64,000 nt of DNA, taken from contig NC_135360.1 of assembly GCF_051622035.1 (NCBI RefSeq), positions 3,469,501 to 3,533,500 of the forward strand, read 5' to 3'. The notes below the pieces were generated by a model, which saw only the letters and a list, made by a program, of their open reading frames with translations, was not told the origin of the DNA and did no database searches. The position numbers and the translations under genes are program-made. Below are positions 54,830 through 64,000 of this stretch, in pieces. The DNA comes from Arctopsyche grandis. Taxonomy: Eukaryota > Arthropoda > Insecta > Trichoptera > Hydropsychidae. Position 1 is the stretch's first letter. Each line of letters begins with the position of its first letter.

Positions 54830-55090
54830 GTATCCTCCAGTTCTTTGGACACATCGCGAGGCGAGACCAAGACAGCTTGGAAAAAGTTGGTTCTGGGACG
54901 CGTTAAGGGAAACAGAGGAAGAGGACGATCCCCAACAAGATAGAGTGACCAGGTCAGAGCTTTCATTGTGAAAACGGTTGTCGAAATACTGCGAGCTGTG
55001 GGTGTCGAGAGGGCTGGAGGATCATGACGAGTTGCATTATGGAAATTAGAAGACACGAAAGTCATGACCCTCAGACATGAAGAAAGCGAC
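54830..55090 (+). mobile_element. LINE (RTE-like) ORF C-terminal fragment
   Basis: Translation gives LQFFGHIARRDQDSLEK followed by a broken GNRGRGRSPTR-like segment and a WRIM segment. This is the pattern at the end of many insect LINE reverse-transcriptase frames (FGHIxRR ... GxRxRGRPxxRW). Heavily frameshifted. Confidence 0.5.
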
Positions 55091-55720
55091 GGGAAAGAAA
55101 AATAACTTTGTAAGCATGTGGGGTTGTTTTTATCGTACTTGTTTTTAAAGGTCAATTTATTTCATTTGTACAACCGTTTTTTTTTAATCAATATTAGAAA
55201 AATATGCTCTATAGCCAATCGATATCATTCTGGACATTCAATTCAGTCTTTTTGCTTTTGTGGACCTCAATGTTTCATAAAACAACTTATGTACATACAT
55301 GCCGAAGAATCGTTCTGTAAATAAAATGTCTAATCAAGAATGGTTTTACAAAGCCAATACAATACCAATGGTTTTACAATTAGGTAATTTACCAAAAGTG
55401 GTAGTTCTAAGCTAGAAGCTGCAGATTTGCATAGCCGATAAACAAACAAACATTCATAGGTATGTAAGTAAAAGATTTTTTTAGCTTTAATAGTTGGTGA
55501 CCCACCCACTAGAAAACCTTTCGCAACCTCAACTTCTCAAGGGTCTCAAACTCTCAACCTATGGATCGGAAGCCCGCGAACCTATAATGATCGCAAAACA
55601 GCATTGATGAAGATCAGGTCATTTAGACGTCCACATAAAATTTCACTTATCGTAGAACAACTGACATACATATGTACATATTTCGATCTAGCACTTGAAA
55701 CTTCTGCTGGCTTGAAAATG
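55091..55720. other. Intergenic, nothing recognised
   Basis: No gene could be supported. Confidence 0.35.
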
Positions 55721-55728
55721 CTTCCTTA

Positions 55729-56030
55729 GCTCGAGCATGCGTCACTTACGTCCTTCTTCAGCTTAGCTGCTCGATCTGTAACACGAGCAATTACTCCAGC
55801 AGCAGCTGATTGTGACCGTGAAGTAAGAGAGATTACTGCACGTTGAATGCTGAAGTGTTCCGATTTGCTGAAACTCTTGGATTGGTGCCAGAACCTCGGC
55901 GCGTATATCTGGCACTGATTCACCGGCAGCGAAAACATTTCGTACGTCAGATAAACAAGCAAGATTCAAAAATCGCAATGTCATACCGCAGCCATATTGA
56001 TTTTTGCCTGGAGAACACGTGTCAACACCA
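55729..56030 (-). pseudogene. Possible broken exon of a small secreted protein, unidentified
   Basis: On the minus strand a TTATTTCAG acceptor (about 56052) precedes GC-richer sequence. Two frames are suggestive: LRFLNLACLSDVRNVFAAG (signal-peptide-like) followed by ESVPDIRAEVLAPIQEF, and in another frame SAAAGVIARVTDRAAKLKKD, which ends at a good donor GAC|GTAAGT (about 55750). A frame change lies between them. Codon-like composition differs from the AT-rich surroundings. I do not recognise the family; it may be a pseudogene or contain a sequencing error. Confidence 0.35.
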
Positions 56031-56262
56031 CACCCGTGTGAGTAATCCTGAAATAATTCAGACATTCAAGTTCGAATGCCTCCATTGGGGGTAGATTTAA
56101 GTCATACACATCACGCTATGTTGGTAGCTAGAGACGCTACGACATACCACACAAAAGACATATCAAGAGATAAATACTTTGTTTTTATTTCTGAGAATAT
56201 TTTGTGGGATTAAAATTAAATTTGTCAAATGCGAATTTGACATTAGATTGACAGATGAACTT

Positions 56263-56796
56263 CGGGCTGTACACCCGAAACCTTAATTTTGTTGCCGTTC
56301 CTTTCTTCGATATATATATTGAATGTATATATTGAGTGAATGCGACAATATATGTACATCAATATATATATATATATATATATTGAGTGAATGCGGCAGT
56401 TGCGTTTCGACCAGATAACACGTATTTTAAATCGACAAAATCGAGGTTTCGTATTCTCCTTTTTTCTCCTCCAAAACTGGACCAATTTTTAAAAAAAAAA
56501 TCATCATCGGTATGAGAAAGATATTTTCTGTGCAACTATGCGCGTATTTTTTTTTTAAATCGACAGTTAAATAAGCACGCTGGACTCTTTTCGTGGGTGT
56601 AAAAAAGAGGTGATTTTATAGATGTTTGGCGGCTCCTAGCTCCTATAAAAAATAACTAATCAAAAAGATAAAACGATAGAGGCATCCCAATGGTGGATAT
56701 CCATAGCATATTAAAAAATAATTTCTCTGGTGCCATAATTGAGTAAGGGAGAAGTGTAATACGTTTGTATGGACAAGGCGCTGGTGTCCAGCCCTC
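56263..56796. mobile_element. TTAA-class MITE, GAGGGCTGTACACC family, copy 2
   Basis: About 534 bp; near-identical to 14911-15415, including TTGTTGCCGTTCCTTTCTTC and GATGTTTGGCGGCTCCTAGC. The right end keeps CCAGCCCTC|TTAA (56797-56800). The left end lacks the first bases. Confidence 0.75.
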
Positions 56797-56912
56797 TTAA
56801 AGCTTAAACACACAAAAATCTAAACGCTAAGCAAGCGTTTAACTACATCGAGCTGATAAATAATATCGCTTCTTATTATTTAGCAGATTACTCACGATGC
56901 ATGTACGAGTAT

Positions 56913-57216
56913 ATGTTACAGTGAAAGCATATTCCAAGTGAAAATATATTTTCACTAATGAAAATATATCTTCATCTTCACCAATTCAAGCAGTGAAAAT
57001 GTATCAAACAATGAATTTACAACGTTTAACTCTATAAATTTAACCCTAACAACCCAATATTAAATAAATAGGGTCAATCCTTACTTAACCTTAACCAATC
57101 TTAACCCTTAAATAATACCAACCCTAACAATCTAATCTTAAATTAATAAAACCAACCCTGAAAAGTCAGTGAAAATATATTTTCACTTGAAATATTATAT
57201 AATTTCACTGTGACTT
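56913..57216. mobile_element. ACAGTGAAA-type MITE, copy 2
   Basis: ATGTTACAGTGAAAGC at left and ATAATTTCACTGTGAC at right. Inner words GTGAAAATATATTTTCAC are palindromic and occur twice. The middle (57030-57160) is a CCAACCCTAA-rich stretch. Confidence 0.55.
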
Positions 57217-57444
57217 GTATAGTGCACACTATATGTAAGTACTTACATACATTTGTATATACGATCATTTTAGCAGGAAAGTAATGGGATTACGTGTTTG
57301 CTATTCAGTTTTGAGGGTAATCTCGTTATAGACGGAATGCTGACACAAATATTGAATCGATTATTCAAACCAATTATAGTAGACTTGCGGCCTGCGAGCC
57401 ATATGCGGCACTTTTGCAAGGAACTTATCAAAAGATACATATAA

Positions 57445-57735
57445 AGGTCTGTTCGTACCTATCAGCAGATATCCTGCAAGTTATGACTAGAGGTAGGATA
57501 GTCACAGTACTATACATTGTTCGGCAAACCTTTAACAATGCATTTACAACCATTGAACAATACACGGCCCCCTCAGGCTCCGGTGACTAGTTATGACATT
57601 ATTATTTGGTACAGTCTATATGGACGCATTCATACCCATTCATTCGCGTCCATATAGAATGTACCAAAGAATACTGTCCGTAGTTGCAGAATACTTGATG
57701 CTGCCGGTTCGTGCTGGATAGGGATGAATAGACCT
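57445..57735. mobile_element. Harbinger-type MITE, TAA duplication
   Basis: Ends AGGTCTGTTCGTACCTATCA and GGATGAATAGACCT, flanked by TAA (57442-57444, 57736-57738). A second inverted pair, CTATATGGACGC / GCGTCCATATAG, lies at 57618-57658. 291 bp, non-coding. Confidence 0.8.
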
Positions 57736-57739
57736 TAAT

Positions 57740-58574
57740 ACTTGTACATATATTAAATAATCAGCCAAGTGAGCTAACTAGTGTTTTGCCCGTTGATTTC
57801 AATGGGTGGATTCGGAAAGGAATTGATACACGAATTAAAATAAAGTTATATGTTATATATGTATAAATAGTGTAAGGTAATTTATTATTCGTTCCGTTCG
57901 CCCGTGTCGAAATGATGAATGAATGTGTGTGTCTCCCGCGCATCTGATGCTGACCCCACCAGTTCCAACTCGCTCAATATCAGGAGCAGATATCAGATGC
58001 CCCACACCCCACTTTCCTGCTACCCCGCGTCTCGACACGATCGAGGGTCACACCACACCCATATGCATAACGTTTTTTTTAAATCTCCATACTTGTCGAC
58101 GAGTCCGCCACATACCCACATACCCACATACATACATACATCGCGTCCGTTTTTATACATATTATTATATTCATTTCGATATTTTAATATGACTACATAT
58201 GTGTGTAGTTCCAAAAAAACACTTGTGAATACATTGACAAATCATAAATGCAAATTTTAGTTCAAAGCAAAGGGACGTACGATCAAATCCAATTCATATA
58301 TAGATTTAAGAAATTTCCCCAAATTTTATACAACCATATGGACACTAATTAACTATAAAAATATTATTGGTTTTAAAAAAAATAGTGGCAATTTTGAAAC
58401 TCGTAGCAACATAGTTCAACTGTAGGTATTTTATATATATAATGCTAACATCAAATTCTATTTTACCGACAATAATTGATAAAAAAACATGTAAAAAATA
58501 ATGGACTAGGCTAAATTCGCACGTCACTTGGGCCAAATAAAAAACTGCATATGTACGTATGGGAGAAAACACTA
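57740..58574. other. Intergenic, repeat fragment, no gene
   Basis: 58085-58210 (CATACTTGTCGACGAGTCCG, then CGTCCGTTTTTATACATATT) resembles 36440-36510, so a dispersed repeat is present. Open frames here have no domain. Confidence 0.35.
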
Positions 58575-58756
58575 CAGTTGTTGGCCATGCTTATTGGGTC
58601 ATTGGCCACTTGACTATTAATTTAAAAAAAGTAAGAAAACTAAATTTTGTGGCTTCACTACTAACTGATAGCAAAATATTAATTTACCGTTAAATGGCGT
58701 TAACATGCATATTGTTGTAATTCAAATGGCCAACGACTATCGCACGATCAATAACT
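58575..58756. mobile_element. hAT-like short TIR element
   Basis: Left CAGTTGTTGGCCATGC ... GTCATTGGCCACTTG and right AAATGGCCAACGACTATCGC. Related to the ends of 11552-12712. The interior includes ACTAACTGATAGCA, also at 12633. Confidence 0.5.
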
Positions 58757-59584
58757 TTATTATGTCTTTCGGTAATTAATGATTAATATTAAACAGTCGA
58801 CACGTTTCTGCATATTATCTTTGACAACTTTTCGAGCTCATGACGCATCCATTTTGAAATATTATGTATTGAACTTAAATTAACCATAAAGATAAAATCT
58901 CAGACAAGTATGCTTTCATACACACAATAAAACTAATTCAACCACTCAAAAATTGTTATATAAAGCAGAAACTAATCATATTAACATTCGATATACATGT
59001 GTACATATATAAAAATAGCCAAACCACAAAATGTACGGTTTCAATAAAAATATCAATTAAAAAAAATGAATATTGTTTATCATGTCTACAATACAAATGA
59101 CTAACAAGGGGAGACACTGGCGAATTGTTACAGAATAAATTACAAACATTTACCATTCATAATTTTTGTATGACGAGGTCGTTCTAAACACCGAAACTAC
59201 CCTTGAAATATAATAATTAATTCATATTTCAGGGTCTTACATAAAACTGTAGAATATGTTACCGATACTTAATACAAAAAAAAATAAAAATCATTCGAAC
59301 ACACGTCGTCCGATAAATCATGCTTTTGAACAAATTTGAATTCAGTTTGAGCGTGTAAAAAAATATGATGAGTCAATGAGTAACTTTAACTCATAAACAC
59401 ATGTCTCACTACACCAAATAAGGTAAAATAAATGACCTTTCGCTTATAAAAGCACAGATTTATCAGAAGACAAATTTCTCGTAGGGTCGCTGACTACACA
59501 ATTTACCACGACAGATAAATATTTTCTCAAGTACAAAAATGAAATCATTTTGACTAAATTAAACATTTAACGAATTTATTTATT
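58757..59584. other. Intergenic, nothing recognised
   Basis: AT-rich; no gene, RNA or element end was supported. Confidence 0.35.
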
Positions 59585-59599
59585 TAATATTTTTTAAAT

Positions 59600-60003
59600 C
59601 TATATCAGGAAGGCCTAACAGGTATCCCCAATGCGCCTTCCTGGCCAGAAACATCGTACATTTGATACAAGTATTACACAAAGTAAATACATATCAATTA
59701 ACATTCACAGATACATTATTTGTACATTTTACATTTTGTCAGATTTGTAAATTTGCAGCATTCTATATAATTCAGCGAAATTCGAGATTGCTGAAAACTA
59801 GAGATTTGCAAGAAATTGGGTATGGTTACCAATTTGTTGGAACCGTTTCAATGAAAATCAAATAAATTGGTAAACTCTGATAGAAAACGATCGACCTGGA
59901 GTCACAAATCCAAGGTCTGGCCAGCAGAAACCAGTGGGATTTGAACCCGTGACCACTCTGTTCAAAGCATTATATACTAACCACTAGTCTATTTTGCTGG
60001 TTA
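59600..60003 (-). mobile_element. SINE, nearly full length, class A stem-loop tail
   Basis: Minus strand: head with A-box-like ACTAGTGGTTAGTATA and B box GGTTCAAATCCCACTGG, body CTGGAGTCACAAATCC (complement) and AACGGTTCCAACAAATTGGT. The tail is CCAGGAAGG, loop CGCATTGGGGATACCTGTTAGG, CCTTCCTGA (59605-59644). About 80 bp of unrelated or diverged sequence lies between body and tail. Confidence 0.8.
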
Positions 60004-60957
60004 ATATTTTATATAGCGTGGGTATTGATATAACTGTGCCCTTGAAAAACAGTGACCGCTACTATGACCACCTATGATAGTGATATGATAGCAATGATCA
60101 CCCGACAGATTGTATTGTGTTGTGAGCAAAAGCGTTATCTGTTGCGAGACAAGTCACGTCGCTAAAAAATAACTACAACAAACAAATTGCTAGAGATTCG
60201 TCTATCGATTTGTCGGCAGACTAACGTCTCGTCAGCGGGAAACTTAACGTGTCAACTAAATCTAAATAATGATACAATTAAATCGGTCTAGAGGGGGTTA
60301 ACTCTTATCTCCCGTTTAATCTTCGGTCAAAAAGGGGGAGATACTATGTATGTAAGTCCAAACGCGACTACATATGTCACATACATATGTACGTACATAA
60401 AAGTGTCGAATGTAGTGACAGAATTGCATAGTAACGCGTTATAAATGTGCATTCATAATATAAACACACGGTGCAAAAGTTCGACAAGCAGTGTTTTATT
60501 TTTAGAAATTGTCAAAAATTTGCATTCATTTTGGTAAATGTATCATTGAATGACAAAATATTTAAAAATATCTAATGCTTCAACTTATCCGAAAGAAAAT
60601 AATGTTCATTTGTTTTCAGTCAAAACAAAAAACATTCATAATTTTAATTAACCATACAAAATTAATATAACATATCTAATTTAAGGAAGCTGAATAATTA
60701 TGGCACTGAATTCAACCGTCACCACTTCCGGTCGACCGATTTGCTACAATTTATCACCAGAACAACATTTATATTTCCTTTGCCATTTGTATGGACACAT
60801 TTTATCATTCACGTGATTTTATTATTCAATTTATACCGCAACCGACGAGGAAACAACGATCCCAAATCTTGCAAAAATAGTAAATATATACATATATTCA
60901 AAAAGTTTTTGGTGAAATTAGTGCTTTAATAAAACTATTTGTCTATTGAAAGAATAT
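60004..60957. other. Intergenic, nothing recognised
   Basis: A GC-richer patch at 60040-60270 has no clear frame. CCACTTCCGGTCGACCG at 60722 is a fragment of the 53150 repeat. Confidence 0.35.
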
Positions 60958-61385
60958 CTAGCCAGCAGCATAGCTCGGTCGTTAAGCTTCTGCTTAGCGT
61001 TGAGAGGCGGCGGGTTCGATCCCTGGGTCCGAGCCTCGAATGAAAATGGATTTTTCAGAGTATGCTGTTGGTTAGACCTGGATTTGTGACTTCAGGTTGA
61101 TCGTTTCCTATCAGAGTTTGCCAATTTTCTCTGATTTCATTGTTGAAACGGTTCCCGGAAAAAAAAATTAGCTAAAAATCCCTCCTATACGATATATCAC
61201 CTATAATTTGTTATTAATTTATGTACAGTAAATAAGTTTGTGTACCAATTAATAGATGTCTCATTGATTTACGAGTTTTACAGTGTCTCGTAATTCAGTG
61301 ATTTATATAAAAAAAAATGCTGAATTGTAATTTGTAAATTTGTAATTGGCCAGGAAGGCGCATTGGGGTTTAAAAAATAAAATAA
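60958..61385 (+). mobile_element. tRNA-derived SINE, 'GTCGTTAAGC' subfamily, longest copy
   Basis: Head AGCCAGCAGCATAGCTCGGTC with B box GGGTTCGATCCCTGGG; body TCAGAGTTTGCCAATTTTCT; 3' region TCATTGATTTACGAGTTTTA; end GGCCAGGAAGGCGCATTGGGG then AAATAAAATAAAA. The copy ends inside the loop, like the one at 51126. Confidence 0.8.
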
Positions 61386-61484
61386 AAATCTCAAAATTTC
61401 TTGCAGTGCGAATTCAATAATCCTATTCATTATATAGAATTATCAACTTTAGCTTTCATCAGAAATTTAAATTAAAACACATAA

Positions 61485-61855
61485 AGGTCTATTCAAATTA
61501 GCACAGTACGTACCGGCAACTGCACGTAACCACAGTACGAAAAGTATTACTTGGTACTTTTTACATGGACATATTTTCATTCATATTCATATTTTATGTG
61601 GCGTAGACGTATTTACCAGCAGCAGACAAAATCTATTCAATGAAAGTGCGCGTGCGCATAGGAATATTTTCAAAAACATCATATAGTATTAACTCGACGC
61701 AAGCCATATTGCGCCGTATTGTTGCGCTCTGTTATGTATGTATATTTTGCCATGAACTCGCCAAAACAAGTCTGAACGTACGCTGCTGTATAGTATGAAT
61801 AGAAGCTGCTGTGCTGTGCCGTTGCCGTCAACTGCTCGATAATATCAATAGACAT
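61485..61855. mobile_element. Harbinger-type MITE, TAA duplication
   Basis: Left end AGGTCTATTCAAATTAGCAC, right end ATCAATAGACAT, flanked by TAA (61482-61484, 61856-61858). Contains TATAGTATGAATAGAAGC and CAGCACAG-type words of the family. 371 bp. Confidence 0.7.
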
Positions 61856-61858
61856 TAA

Positions 61859-62940
61859 TGGCTTGGGACTCTTTTTTTGTTAGAAATTCGAGCGACTTTA
61901 AGTCTATACTATCCATTCTACTTAATAATTGAATTGCTAACTATGTAAGAATGATTCACAAATCCGATGATTTTTTAGTTGTCTCTATTTTATGTTTAGG
62001 TCAGATTGAGGAGATTATATTTGATAAATACAATAAATACAAAATATTGAAAGAAAAAATGATTAATGATTTACATCATCTCAGTGGTTGTCAAGGGTTT
62101 CGGACATGAAAGGCGCCCTCGGCTATTTTTTTCAAATTATCAAAACCTATTTAAGATTGACCAGCAATCAAGATCGGACATCAAATTTAATCATATTAAC
62201 AATATAATATGAATTAGCGATTAGTATAAATTTTGATAACATAATAACAGTCTTTGATAACGACTATTCGTGTGAAGCATTCAAGCTACAAAAATTCTAT
62301 TAGAATGGAATGGAAAATATTTTAGTTTTGTGTTTAAATCTTCAGCATCAATTCGGTGCTTTCGTTATACGTTTCTTGTACCTAGCTATCACTTTCCGAA
62401 ACATTTTTAAATTTGTGACGTTGATTTAGTCCTCAAAATTCAAAAACCGATCAATTTTTTGTATTTATTCGAATTTTTTTTTCTTTACTTTACACAAATA
62501 AATAAATAAATTAAAAAGAAAATACACCTTTATATTGTCTAATGCACTTTTTTTTTTATTATTTCAAAAAACATTTCAAAAAATAAAAATGTTTTCATTG
62601 TTGCGAAATTAGCAGGGTATTTATAAATGTTAATAAAATAAATTATTTTGATTTTTTTTTTTATAAAGGGGCGCTTTACATTGATACAGCTATGTATGCA
62701 ACACTTTGTATTAGTTCTCCAGAGATAATCGAAAATTATTATTCCAATGGGGGAAAAACATTATATTCATTTTTTTTTTAATCGGAGTTGTGCATTTTTT
62801 AAATGACTTCACAATCCACATAAAATTGAAATTATCAGCAGTGATACATTACCATTACCCGTTAAAGGAAAAAAATTCAATCAGTATAAAATAAAGAATG
62901 GCGTTTTTGAAAAAAGAGAATCACGCGTATCAACAATAAA
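61859..62940. other. Intergenic AT-rich stretch
   Basis: Very AT-rich, with several poly-T runs. No gene or repeat end was supported. Confidence 0.4.
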
Positions 62941-62989
62941 AATAGCCCTTCATTGAACAGTAAAAATCCATAAAATAAAGAATTTTGCG

Positions 62990-63480
62990 ATTGAAATGTG
63001 CAATAAGACAATGGACTCACCCGCGACCAGTCGATACGCGGTGTCGGGGCGCGCCAGACTGCGGATTCTGCGCAGACTCTTCCCGATTCCCCTCCCGTTT
63101 CCCGGGAAAGCGACGAACGTGTCCCGCCTTTTGGCGCGCTTTCCTCGCGAGCCCCTCACACGGTCGGGAGGCAGGGACGACGGCCGCGACCGCCGACGAA
63201 ATGGTCGTTGACGACGCTCTTCAGATACAGGAAACAGGAGCGCTCCATCTCGTCCCGATTCTCGAGATTGCGCGACGAAAATCCCGGGAAGGAACCGTCG
63301 GGAGCGCGTCTCGATTCAAACGTGCGGTTCGCGCCGCTAGCGAAAGTGAAATGGCCACAACCAAACACGTGCTCGCCGCGTTGCCATAGAGACTGCTTTG
63401 GCTCCACCTAACTCTCCTATCTCGCTCTCGCTTCGGTTCGAGTGCGCGCGTGCGAGCGAGACAAATGGGGCGACTCTGTT
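62990..63480 (-). promoter_or_regulatory. CpG-rich island, possible first exon on the minus strand
   Basis: About 490 bp of sharply higher GC and many CG dinucleotides in an AT-rich setting. On the minus strand there is a consensus donor GTCGCGG|GTGAGTCC near 63019. A short frame from 63257 (MERSCFLYLKSVVNDHFVGG) reaches a stop, and an open frame AFPGNGRGIGKSLRRIRSLA runs into the donor. This looks like a promoter plus first exon of a gene extending left, but no downstream exon was found. The plus-strand frame (62985-63389) shows no family. Confidence 0.4.
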
Positions 63481-63669
63481 TGGCCTGCTGTGCGGTTTTT
63501 CCGAGCAGACGCCGCAGTGTTGTTGTCATTTTCATAGCACGCAGGAAAATCAATGTTGCATCGTCTCGCCTTTGCGTGTTTGTTTATAAATACGATTGTG
63601 CCCAACCCGATCGATACCATTATGCAACGAAAATCCATTAACTGCAACAATAACTATTGTATAATATAC

Positions 63670-63710
63670 GGTAATTGGACTATTCGTCACATTGGGGTGG
63701 TCACAAAGAC
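63670..63710. mobile_element. GGTTCGGTGATTA-family MITE, terminal fragment
   Basis: GGTAATTGGACTATTCGTCA followed by CATTGGGGTGGTCACAAAGAC is the exact complement of the end of the copy at 52097. It is cut off by the MITE family A copy at 63711. Confidence 0.75.
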
Positions 63711-64000
63711 GCAAATATCGGAAGGCAAAGATCGAAAATCGAAAGATCAAAAAAAAGGGTGCATGGTAAATGGTACTATGTATATATATATATAATGTAT
63801 ATATAATATATATGAGTGGCATGCGGTGAAATTATCTCTCTTTTTGTCATACAGCCTTGTTTAATGTGCGCGCGCAGAATACGGGAGGAACAGCCTGTTC
63901 CTCTTGTTCCTGTTGTATCCTGCTCGCGCAAATTACATAAGTGAGTATGTACGACGGGGGGAGAGACCCTTTTGTTATCTTAAGATCTTTCGATTTTCGA
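63711..64000. mobile_element. MITE family A, copy running off the window
   Basis: Starts within the left arm (GCAAATATCGGAAGGCAAAG) and has the full centre and most of the right arm. The outermost left tip is missing and the right end lies beyond 64000. Confidence 0.8.

Noticed and set aside
62985-63389. 134-codon plus-strand frame in the CpG island
   Set aside because: GC-rich DNA opens frames on both strands; no domain, and the better splice signal is on the minus strand.

Overview
The window looks like nuclear DNA from an insect. The genes are eukaryotic, with GT-AG introns and AATAAA signals. Best matches by eye are animal proteins: CEP135, TMEM170, a tetraspanin, GNL2, CFDP1/BCNT, TSSC4 and a BTB-BACK protein. 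The repeat content (many MITEs, tRNA-derived SINEs, a Helitron end, long TA microsatellites, frequent CATATGTACATA words) is also typical of insect intergenic DNA. The order cannot be fixed from sequence alone. No identification here was checked against a database.

Layout. 0.6-5.1 kb: Cep135 (+) and Tmem170 (-), converging, both in single coding exons. 5.3-9.5 kb: a TIR element with an 8-bp duplication, a three-exon gene derived from a Mutator/Phantom-type transposase but without its catalytic core, and nested foldback elements. 10.0-14.1 kb: a seven-exon tetraspanin gene (-) whose third intron is almost all transposon. 14.9-18.5 kb: a TTAA-class MITE, a SINE, a second decayed Phantom-like copy and a Harbinger copy that still holds part of its transposase. 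18.9-23.9 kb: GNL2 (+) and CFDP1 (+), separated by a hAT MITE with an internal minisatellite; CFDP1 intron 1 carries SINE and MITE insertions. 25.9-28.9 kb: a small Lys/Arg-rich repeat protein (-), a two-exon kelch fragment (-) and TSSC4 (+). 31.2-33.0 kb: a two-exon BTB-BACK gene (-). From 33.8 kb to the end no confident host gene was found. That part is a repeat mosaic, plus a CpG-rich possible first exon near 63 kb.

The host genes are unrelated housekeeping genes (centriole, ER/nuclear envelope, 60S ribosome assembly, chromatin, U5 snRNP) and form no visible pathway. The repeats show more structure. Target duplications and inverted ends can be read directly for several families: TA-rich 9 bp (Mutator-like), 8 bp (hAT-like), TTAA (piggyBac-like), TAA (Harbinger) and CTAG-T (Helitron). 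SINE and LINE 3' tails appear to share a 9-bp stem-loop. Its stem sequence differs between two classes but still pairs, while the loop is conserved. That, and a Mutator-like MITE whose termini are variable tandem arrays, are the two observations most worth following.
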